DNA from: Diadema setosum
Lineage: Eukaryota > Echinodermata > Echinoidea > Diadematoida > Diadematidae
Assembly (NCBI RefSeq): GCF_964275005.1
Contig: NC_092705.1
Span: 19,496,385-19,560,384 of the forward strand
Direction of reading: 5' to 3'
DNA: 64,000 nucleotides
This document shows, in pieces, positions 24,201 through 36,300 of this stretch. The notes under the pieces were generated by a model. It saw only the letters and a list, made by a program, of their open reading frames with translations, was not told where the DNA came from and did not search any database. A program made the position numbers and the translations under genes. The stretch's first letter is position 1, and every line of letters starts with the position of its first letter.

Positions 24201-27200
24201 GGTTTACAGAAGTAATCAACAATTCAGTAAGGATAAGTCAACAAGTCATGAATTCACTTTACCCATCATGTCTAATTGCACTACGACATTGTTGAGGTAA
24301 CCGCGCCTTTTTATTCTCATAGTTCAAACTAATTCTTGACATAATCAAAACAAATAGTTCTTTATATAATTTCTCAAAATACTCAAAAGATGGCCTAAGT
24401 CAAAACTTTCTACAAAGATTGCATACGGCAATCTTTACTGGCCTAAACAAGTTTTCTAGAGCTATCAGTTCCCCCTATGACGATGACTTCGATTGCGTTT
24501 TGAACTTGTACCGAACTACTTTCAAAACGGCTATTACCTTTATAGTTCGATTAATGAACCAGTCTTTTGAATTCATAACCAACATTCGTAATCGTAACCA
24601 TCACAGTAACATAATCCTGTCAATAACAGTTGGAAAATGTAAATGCTATAGCGCAAAATAATTAAGTAACGATTATCTTCATACATTCTAATTCCTAAGT
24701 GATGTCGCTACGAAAATGACACATGGTTTGTCTACTGCTTCAAGCAAATAAAAGTAAAAAGGAATGGGATATACTTCTAATGATAATACCACGCCGTACA
24801 ATGCATTCCACTGTATTTGGTAACGTTTGGTTACGTTTCTGTGCGCTTTACGTACGGAAAATAAAAGGCAGATTGATGATGTTAACATGCTAACGCACAA
24901 CGCATTAAAATACATCGTGTACAATGTAATGTTTTAGTATACGATTTGAAACTTTGAATTTGCGAGTCCTTTATAAAGTTATAAGGGTTATTACATTATC
25001 AAGCAAAAATTAAAGTATTAAGGGTTTCGGATTTGCTCAGAAGACTAACAATGCTATATACATGTATGACGATCGTTCGCAACAGAGACAATCCGCTTCA
25101 ATAGATATACAATGTAATTCTGTTTTCATAAATTGAAGGAGAAACGTAAAAAAGTCAACTTTTTAACTGCATTTAGCTTTCTCACCAATTGAACTTGATT
25201 TGATCTGCCATGCATGATATCGCTGTGTACAGTGTGTTCTACTAATTCTATTAAGTTATTTGATTGGCGTGCTTGTTTTTTTTTATGCAGAATATTACAG
25301 GTAAGTATAAATTCATAATGTTTGTACAAATGACATGTTCGTTGTTTTGTATTTTCATTTTTATAATATATCACGTGTCCATTATCTGATTCTGACCACG
25401 AAAATATGGCGACTGTTTAAATGCGGAGTATGTACTAGAAAACTAATGTCTCCTGCCAGTATAGACAAACTAATTTCTAGTCTATCCCCGCTTGAAATGG
25501 AAATAGAAAAAAAAAACCCCGAAGTTCGACTTTCAGCACATTTCAACCGTTTTGTATAGTGCCTGATACATGTAATGGACATAATTCTTTAGCGCATAAG
25601 CAATCATACAACTTTCGGGAATGAATGTATGTCTTAATGATTGTATCTCATGGAAGAAAACTCGTCTCCTTGCCTCAATTTTAGCTTCTTCCTTTTCAAG
25701 CTTGGGGGAAAGAAATAGTTGAACATCAATCGCAATTATAAAGAGAGACACATCCTTAAAAATAAACACAGGAGTACTGAGACACACTACGAAATAAAAA
25801 CGGTCTTTTTATCACTATTGACAACGCATGACATTGAAATGCTTTTTTTTTGGGGGGGGGGGTAATACAATTGATTGTTCTGAAGGTTCGTTAATCACAC
25901 AATGAAATATGGTTCGATATTAGCTTAGGTTCGTTAACAAGAAAGTCAAATGCGGTTCCTTTTCCGGCGGTTCCTTTACCCGAAAGTAATCAAGCAATTA
26001 TTTTTATTTTAGTAAGGTTTGTGAATACAAAACGAAATGAAGAAGGCCTAAGTATTAATTCCGAATATTTGTCAGTATAATTATCTATCTCAAATGCAGA
26101 AAGATTGTAAATGTAAATGTGATGTAAAAAACATTAAGCTTAAGCCACAAGTTAATATAATGGTTCTTTATATGCAATGGTATTACAAAAGTGACAGAGA
26201 ATAAGAAGTATATTCATGATACAATCATATAAACCCAGCGTGAAGCTGTCAGGCCTACATCAACCTTTGCTTCTGATACGTATAGTATGTGCAGCATTGG
26301 CAAGTGTGATAAGCGATAATTACTGTGGACGCAACGTCTATAAAGGAATGTGCCTAATATGGCGGGAATTCAGAATGTTACGACTGTATACAGCTGCAGC
26401 AGAACAGACGCGAAAGCAGTCTTTGATGCTCTGCAACATTACGACCATGTGCATAATTTGACGGTTTTTAATACATGCAAAGAACACGATCTCAAAAGAC
26501 GACTATCGTTAATTAACTTCATTGATTTTCTCTACCGATGCTGTCTTTTGAACTCCCGCCTACAATGGGTTCACAGGCTCTATTAATAGCTATTGGTACT
26601 TGCTAAACGTTTCCATTGACAACAACATGGGAGGAGAATGGAAGCGATCAACGCCCTCACTATAAGACGCTTCTCGTAATACGCATTGCGTGCCTTTTTT
26701 TTTCTTTCTACTGTTTCCTATTGTTTGTGAGTTCAAACTCGGCAAACTATACCGCAGCCGACACACAACGCGTACCAACTCATTCATGCGGCGGCAGCGG
26801 CACGGACACAAACGCACCGAAGTTTACATTCGGGCTGCCGTATTGGTCAGAATCGTTAATGATAGACCTGTCCTGCGATTGGTTAATTATCTTACACACC
26901 CAAGCTATCGCCTTATATGGTAGTGCGTGCGATGGAGCGTAAACGCCGTCGCTACGCAGGACTGTTGTATTGTTTCGTCCCGTGAAAGAAACAGGTCGTG
27001 AGCTTGAACATAGCCTGAACTTTGAGAGCGATCTTCTCCGTTATTTTGAAAATGGACTGACATCATAAGCGTAGTTAATATTCGTTTTTATGATCTATAG
27101 GGATGTCGAAATGAGTTGTATTATATATCAGTGTAAAGCTTAGAGTCTGTAGAATTCACATATAGGCATAACTACGATTTCATTTTTTGCGACTTTTGAC

Positions 27201-30200
27201 TCATTCCGACGGAGCGCATCACATATTTCAAGCATGATTATGCTAAAATGCATCAATTGATGTCAGTCAATGAAAGTGAAAGTAATCCCATCTTTTTTGA
27301 TTACATAAGGTAAGAAAACTCCATTTGCATTAACTCCATTTGCAGTGACATGTGACACAAAATCACATGTTTGAGCCATTTTTGGTCTGACGAGCATGTA
27401 TAAAAGGTCATGCAGTGTGGTAACTGTATGCCAATTTTTGCAAAAGTGGTATCGCAAGATGTGCGAGATTTGAAAGTAAAAAGTCAGTGAGGGGCACGGT
27501 CAAAAAACTTCAGGCCGTGGAATGGTCATGGAAATTGTTGGGGGATGATTCAACACCCCCCCCCCCCCCAGCTGTTTCAGGGTTAACATAACTCTTTATT
27601 GAATGACACACTCAATTTTGATCAGTGGTCACTGATGGTTTCGATATGATTATTTTCCTTCTGTTTGACATTTCAGACTTGGAAATGGCAATTGCTTATT
27701 GGAATATACTGCTGCGGGGAAGGTTCAAATTTCTAGATGAATGGTGTCAATTTCTCAAGGTAAGTAATTTTTTGATTAAAATATTTTGTGTCATGGTCCT
27801 TGGTAGGTAGGTTACATCCTAATGATGAAATGAAAGTCTATTTTGAGAGAAGTTGTCAAAGTTTCATTCGAATGATTGAATACACAAACTTCCATATGAC
27901 TTGGTGTTAACGAGTGGGTGAAGCACATGCCTAAAGCCAAATTTGACTAAATAAAGTATTGATGTGCATGTACAGACCACTGTGAATACTTAAATTCGTG
28001 AATAGCATGTCAGATTTTAATTTGTCTGCAGGTCCTGTCTGGACTACGTTCTGAGATATAAGAAAACCAAAGAATATACTTCATTTTCCTTTTCTGTGAC
28101 TGAGGGGCTAATATGTTTGGCCACGTTCAATTCCAAAATAAGGTAGATCATGCCAGAGCATACTAGACTGTACTATGATGGCATAGTCTGGCATGGTTCA
28201 TGGAATACACAACACATACAATGTAGTTACTGGATGGCAGTCTTACATAATCTTAATGTGAAAAAGAGTTTGTGCTCAAAGGTCATTGAGCTTTGGAATG
28301 AAAAGTGACATTTTCTGCCATATCTTCAATATATAGGAATGTCTATCGTAAATATGAGTAGGTAAGAAGGGTAAACATTAATAATGATTTATGTTAAAGG
28401 TCAGTCTTAAAAGGGCCAAGGCCAAACTAAAAGGTCACTGTGCTTTTTCAATAAAATCCTTCAAAGAGCCAGTATCATATCTATGGCTGAAAATGTAAAT
28501 ATTCAACAATAATATCAGCTTGGAATGTGGAGGATAATTTGACTGCACTTTCATTAACAAGTCTTTGAAAAAGAGCACACATTTCCTTACATAAAGAACA
28601 ATATTGTGCAAAAATGGCATTTTAGATCACATATTGCCTTCAACTAATAGCATCATTAACTTAGAGTATTCTGTCAAAAGTAATCACAGTGCTGTTAGTG
28701 TATGGCAAGATATGAGCAAGGAGTTTCCGAGAAATGGAGTCACAACAGTCTTACTCGCTTTGATCCCATGCTCGAAGCCGCCACTCAAAAATATTTGAAG
28801 TAGAGTCAATTTTGCTTACCTCGACGTCGGATAAGCCGAATATCACTTACCACGGGGGCAAAATGAAAGTCCCGATTGTTCCTATGGATTTTCCGTGTAT
28901 TAAAAATCGCGTAGCTTGAAAAAACTAACTCGAAGTTCGGTTTACTAATACCTCGAAGGGGAATCTAATGTCCCGATCTTAATTAACTTATTGTTTTTCC
29001 CAGCATGTTGCTCGAATTGAAATTGCAAACATCACTCAGCATTTCCGATTAAGCGCGCGTGGACAGCGAAGACATGTCACAAATCTTTTCACACTCGATT
29101 GTAAATATTTTACGACCAGAACGATCGTGCGCCCAAAGAAATACCCGGTACACAGCTGACAAGAAAAATCCCCAACACCTACCTACAATGTGTACACACG
29201 TACACGGTATGCATATAGCACCCGTGCCGATGGAGTGCTTACGATAGCACTACGCTCTGCCCCATCATCTTCTTTTCTTTAACCACTGTGTTTTGATTTG
29301 CGATCGTGATAGTCATGCTGTGCTCGTAGATTTCTTAACCGTCGTGGCGCACCTGCTTAGGTGTTGACAGTTATATCTTTGGCATTAATCACGGTCCTCT
29401 GTCCAAACATCAATCTCCTGCTAGTGCTTCCTTTCACAAAGTTTGTTTCATTAATTCTCCCCCGAGAACGCAAGCACTGAATACTTTTTTATTTTTTTTC
29501 AGCAATGCGATTATGAAAATAGTGTCGTATATGATCTGGAAGTATAGACCTAGCATAATACGGAATAGTATAGATATGATTTAGCAACTGTTTATTCTGA
29601 TAAATATAGATGTTACGGAATGATGCGCTGTACGATTTTCAGGAAAAAGAAAAAACATCATTTATTACTTTACCCCTGTTTTGACTTGAATCTTATTTGA
29701 GTTTTCAGTAATTTTTTTTTTCTTTTCTAGCACAATCGTATATGTCCCTTAAGATTGTTTCTCTTTTTTATGCAAACAATCCTCTTCGGTAAATGTTTAT
29801 GATTACAGTTAATAGCACTGATGTACTTAGAAGCCGTAGCCCGAATCTGATCTTGAAATATTACTCACTACTGTTTTGTTGTCGTTGTTGTTGTTTTGCT
29901 TTGCAACCAAGCTCGACACTAATGGTGGTCCGGGGCCACCAAAAACGCACGTCAGCCCACCAAAAAATTGTTGGATGTTTGCCTTTACTTTTTGAGATGA
30001 ACAGCAGTAACAATCGCCTCCGCAAGATGCTAAAATAAATGGCAGATGTTTGCTTTTAATTTTGGAAATGAATAACGGTGATATTCAACTCCGTATGATA
30101 CTAAAATAAATGTCGGATGTTTGCTTATAAATACTTTTGAAAATGAATAACGGTAAGATTTAGCTCCGTACGGTGCTTAAATTAATGTCAGATATTTGAT

Positions 30201-33200
30201 TTTGCGTTTGGAAAAGAATAAGGAGAACATTCGGTTCCGGAAGATGCTGAAATGAATGTTGAATGTTTGCCTTGATGTTCAGAAATGAATAATATTCAAC
30301 TCCGTATACGATGATAAAAATGAATGCTGGATGTTTGTTTTTACGTTCGAAAGTAAATAGCGATAACATTCAGCTCCGGAAGATGCTGAAATAAATGTCG
30401 AATGTTTGTTTTGATGTTCGGAAATGAATAACAATAATATTCAACTCCGTATGATGATAAAATAAATGTCTGATGTTTGCTTTTATATTTGAAAGTAAAT
30501 AGCAATAACATTCAGCTCCGGAAGATGCTAAAATAAATGTGGAATGTTTGCTTTGACGTTCGGAAATGAATAACAATAATATTCAACTCTGTACGATGAT
30601 AAAATAAATGCCGGATGTTTGCTTTTACGTTCGAAAGTAAATAGCAATAATATTCAGCTCTGGAAGATGCTAAAATAAATGTCAATTGATCCCTTTGACG
30701 TTCAGAAATGAATAACAATAATAACTCCGTCCGATGATTAAATAAATGTCGGATGTTTGCTAATTTCGAAAGGAATAACAGCAACATTCAGCTCCGTTTG
30801 ATGGTAAAATAAATGTCTGATATAGTCTGCCTTGACGTTCAAAAATGAAAAACAGTAACATTCGGCTCCATACGATGCTAAAATAATAATTGCCAGATGA
30901 TTTATTTCACTTTTGAAAGTGGACAGCAGTAACATTCTGCTCCGTATGATAGTAAAATAAATGTTGGATGTTTGCTTTTAAATTTGGAAATGAATAACGG
31001 TAATATTCTGCTCCGTACGATGCTAAAATAATTAACAGATTGTGGCTTTTACATTTGGAAATGATTAACGGTATCAATCAGCTGACTGTGAGTGCTTCTG
31101 GTAGACACACGGAAGACCGGTGCGTAGCGGTGCGACATTGCCATCGCTCCCTGTAGCTCTAGATATTCTATAGTGAGCTACATGTACACCCATAGTTGTG
31201 CGAAATATTAATAGTTTGCAAAGCTAAGAATGTGATTCGTATGATTCTTGTGTAACTGTGTGCTTGGTAAATTTAGTTTGTGTTCCGACGGGTTTTTCCA
31301 TATGACGTGTATGAGTATTACGCAAATGCATACACAGTATTCTGTATAGACACACCATGGTCATCCACACGCAATGTACATTCAGCACTCATGTTCTGCG
31401 ATTTTCACTCAATTCATTTATATCAAAGTCGATCCAAATCCAATTGACAAGCATGCAAACAATCGGTACATGTTGAACATCAATAGACGTCGGATAAGCC
31501 GAAGAAAATTCAACGTACGCGTACAATGTACCTCAAGTTCGCGTACCTCAAACCATTTTCTTCAGTCCCGACTAATTCGAGGTATGTGAAGTTGACTGTA
31601 TGTGTCAAGCTGGATCTGCCGCTCAGATGCGAAGACAATTGACTCGTGTCTCATTGCATAATCACCAGCCACTTTCCAAGGAAGATATGTCTTTGTGATG
31701 GTAATTACTTTTCGCTATCCCTACTTTTGTACAAACGATGGGCGGTAGACAATGGTAAAGGCACAGGGGTGCGCGAATAGAAATTGCTCAAATATTGCTG
31801 AAATAGATATCAAAGTTACTCGACTGTACGTGTCTGTACGCTAATCTGACATATTAATTCATAAAGAACTACATTGTATACTTGAAGATGATACCATATT
31901 AGTTTCATATGGCGGAAATAAGGAGAAAAGTGATAAAACCGGCTTTACATGAGGGTAAAATTTCAAACACTTTCACAAAATACAGCTCAGATTTACACTT
32001 TTGCACATTTTTATTTTCGAATGGAATTGAATTTTGTTTTATATGCTTTATCATTAGGTGAAATATCATTGCATTTGATATATAAACGAGCAGCATTATA
32101 CCCGATATTATGTCAGCGTTAAAAATGAATCTTCAGATTGCTCAAAAAGATGGCGGCTTCAAGCATCGAACATCAAAGGCACAAATGCACCTGTGGAATT
32201 CTTTTGCGAGTAGATCTCGCATTCTTATCCTCATCCTTTAAAAAAGTGTACAGCTGTACAGGCATTTCACATTTACAATGCTTGCGAGGATTACACCCAA
32301 ATCAAACACATGAAATGTAGAATTTTTATGAAATTAGACATGTAAGATAGAAGTTATCAAATTCTAAATTTTCATGAGCACTTTCCAATCAGATTTTTAA
32401 GAAGTACGAATATATGCTTTCCAGAAATGCCATCCATCTTTATAGGGTGAGAACTGACGGTAAACATGACTGGATTTGATGTCTTCACCTACATTTGCAT
32501 TTCACTTGGATGTACTGATATATATATATATATATTTTTTTTTTTTTCCTTGTAGGAGCATCACAACAAGTCAATACCCAGGGACACATGGAACCTACTT
32601 CTTGATTTCAGCAATATGATTGCTGATGACATGAGCAACTATGATGAGGAAGGTATGTATCCTGGACTTTGGATGAGCTGTGAGCTGTCGCAGTCCACAA
32701 GCATACTCACATTTCTCAGGAACTGCAGTTAAAAATTTGATGTGTTGAAGAGTTGTGATCTTTTGGTGGCCTGATTGGGCTACTAAGATTCAAAATTGAT
32801 TGCTATGTTTCTGTGAAGATCAGGCTGCTACATCTTTAGCTCCCCTGATCGCTCTTCATCCGGCGTCTGTCATGTGTCATGCGTAAACTTTTCACATTTT
32901 CACGGGGCCCAAACCTCCTTAACCCGTTGAGGACGAGTCCCGAGTATACTTGGGCAAGCGTCTATGGGAAATGCATGTTGTAGCAAAATCAAACCGTCCT
33001 CAACGGGTTAATTATGGAATATTCAATAATATTAAATAATTCTTCTCTAGAATCAGAGTGATAGAGCTTTTAGTCTTTTTTTTTCTTTTTTTTTCAAACT
33101 GCATAGTCCAACCGTCTATAAAGTCTTGGCAGGTATTTTTACCAGTGTGATGGAATATATGCCAATGGACACCATGCCCATAGCTGTCAAACTACCCCCA

Positions 33201-33314
33201 CCCAAAGTTTCCAGTGTTCTCAGGTAAGAGTCTGCAAGAATGCATGGAAGGTGAACTTGTGATACTCGGGTGAGCACGAGACGCCCGGGTCTCTTGTTTG
33301 TTTTTTTGTTGGTG

Positions 33315-33350
<36 letters not shown>

Positions 33351-36300
33351 ATTGCGATCGCTTTTCGTCCAGCGTCCGTCGTGCGTAAACTTTTACATTT
33401 TCATCTTCTTCTTGAGAATCCCTTGACCAATTTTTACCAAACTTGGCAGGTATCATCCCTAGGGGGATAGGATCTCAATTTGTTCAAGTGGGCACCATAC
33501 CCCACCTGGGGGGCCCCCAGAGGGGCCCAAACCCCCCAAAATTAAGGAATCTGAAAAAATCTTCTTCTCTAGAACCAGAAGTGATAGAGCTAAGTTAATA
33601 CTATGAATTAGTACATTGATAACTGTAGTTTCAAGTTTGTTGATGGCAGAATCAGGGGTGCCCCCCTTGGGACCTAGGGGAGAGAGGTGGGGAGGGGTCC
33701 TAATGGGGCCCAAATTGTACATTTTCATCTTTTTCATGAAAATGCCATAATGAATTTTCACCAAAGTTGGCAGGTAGCATCCCTAGGGGGAAAGAATCTC
33801 ATTCCCATCAAATGGGCACCATGCCCCACCTGGGGGCCCCAGGGGGCCTAAATTTGGACTGAAATTGTAAATTTTCATCTTTTTCTTGAAAACCCTATCA
33901 CTAATTTTCACCAAACTTGGCAGGTAGCATCCCTTGGGGAATAGAACCTCAATTTCATCAAATGGGCACCATGCCTCACCTGGGGGGCCCCCAGGGGTCC
34001 CACCCCCCCCCCCCTCCTATAAGGAATCTTTACAGATTTTCTCTAGAACCAGAAGTGATTGAGCTAAGTTAATACAATGAATCAGTATAGTGATGACTGT
34101 TGTTTCAAGTTTGTTCATGGGAGAATCAGGGGTGCCCTCCCCCCCCCCCCCCTTGGGACCCAAGGAAGCGGGATGGTATGTGGGGGGGGGGGGGGGGTCC
34201 AAATGCGGGCCTAAATTTTCATCTTCTTGCTGAAAACAACATAATGGATTTTCACCAAACTTGTCAAGTAGCATTCCCATAGGGATAAGATCTCAAAGTG
34301 TTTGAATGGGCACCATGCTTTCCTTGGGGCCCCAGGGGGTCCAAACCTCCTAAATTAATAAATATTCAATATTTTTCTCTAGTTCTAATCAAAAGTGATA
34401 GGGCTTTAAGTCTTTTTTCCCAAGCTGCATAATCCAACATTTTATAAAGTACAGTGTACTTGGCAGGTATTTTTACCAGTGTGATGGAATATGTAAATGG
34501 ACACCATGCCCCCATTTGCAAAGCTACCCCCACCATAAGTTTCCAATGTTCTCAGGTATTAAGAGTCTGCCAGAATGCAAGGAAGGTGAACTTGCGATAC
34601 TCAGGTGAGCGCATGACCCCCGGGCCTCTTGTTGTTGTTTGTTGTTGTTTTTGTTGTTGTTGTTTTTTTTTTTTTTTTTTTGGGGGGGGGGGGCATTACA
34701 ATTTCAGATTTTGTTTCTATGACCCTTTGTTTTCCAGCTTTATATACCCTTAAAAGGGAAATATGGGACAGCTGAAAGTTAGTCTGAAAAAAAGTGTAAA
34801 ATCCTACTAGCATAACAGTAAGACTTTGATCAAAATCAGATGAAAATTAAAGATCTTATGAAATTGTAAAGTTTTGTTAATTTTTGCAAAGCAGTTCTTG
34901 AACAGTCGATACAAATATGTAAATAGAGAATTGATGATGTCATCCTCCCATGATTTGCCATACTGTATGTACATAAAGTCATGAAATTTCCAGTGTTTTT
35001 ATCAAATGCAATGACACCCCTTAATCAAATTCTGAAATATATAGAGGGTAGTCAGCCTGGAATAACAGTATGTTGTACACATGCTTATAAATAGCACAAA
35101 AAAAGAATTTCTGTCACTTTTTTTTTTTTGGTACACAATGAATGGAAAATTGTGAGGTGATGACATCAGCTCACTCATTTGAACATTGTATCTGCTGTAC
35201 AGGAACTGTTTTGTAGAAATTAGCGAAACTTCACAGTGTCATAACTTTTCTAATTTTTCTCCGGTTTTGATCAAATTTTCACTGTTGTGTTTGTAAGATT
35301 ATACACTTCCTTCTTTAATAGGCTAAATTAAAACTGGCCTTAAATTCCCCTTAAAGACCTTCAATTGCCAGTAGCATTTTGTTACACCATGCCCTGTAGA
35401 GGCCCCAAAAGCCCCCCAAGTTTACTATGTTCTTCTTAGGTAATAGTCTGCTAGAATGCATGAAAGATATTCTGTGATACTTGGGTGAGTGCTTGACCCA
35501 CTGGGTTTCTTAGTTTTTTATACCTTCGCCACAAAGATGTTTTTGGGTTGTCCACCCATCCTTTTGTCCATAATCAATTTTGTTGACAGCGTAACTAAAA
35601 AAACTGTTTGAGGTATATTATTTGAAACTTGCCATGTACAATTGTATGTATAAATGGGTGAAGTTGTGCCTATCAGCTTTTGGGTACACATGCTGAAGGT
35701 CAAGGTCAAATGCTCAAAATTTCACCATTTCCCCCATCAGCTATGCAGTGCCTGAAGGTATTTTCTTAAAAATTAGTGTATGCATGTATAACCCAATAAA
35801 TGTTCTCCAGAGAAAGTTTCAAGCTGTGAGGTCAAAGGTCTAAGGTCAAAGGTCAAGTGAAAATGTTAAAATTTCTCTTTGTTCTCCATATCTCGGAAAT
35901 GGTTTGAGGTATCTAAATAATCTTCATAGAACTTTATAGCACAATGTATGTATGCATGTTCTAACTGGCAGTAATTATCTTTGGGAGTTGGGGGTCAGTG
36001 GGTCAAAGGCCAAGATAAACTCATCAAAATGTCACTATTTCCCTCATATCTATGCAGTGCCTTAAAGGTAGGGGATACCTTTTACAGAACTCCCAAAATG
36101 CAGCAAAACATTAAATATGAACCTCAGGGGACTTGTTTAGGCCACTGCTTAGAAATTTGGAAGTCAACAGTTATCTACAATTTGAATAATGCACAAAACT
36201 CAACTACTCAGTAGTTCTGTGTGTCAGCCACACTTAAGCCTTTTTGTTGCAGTCTTCTGTATTTTTTTTATCTATAAACACAAATCTAAAAGTATAAGAG

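Noticed and set aside
30160-30935. Minus-strand open frames of 65-91 codons with repeated RTELN/IRHLF-like words
   Set aside because: Read-through of the ~71-bp array; no family motif.
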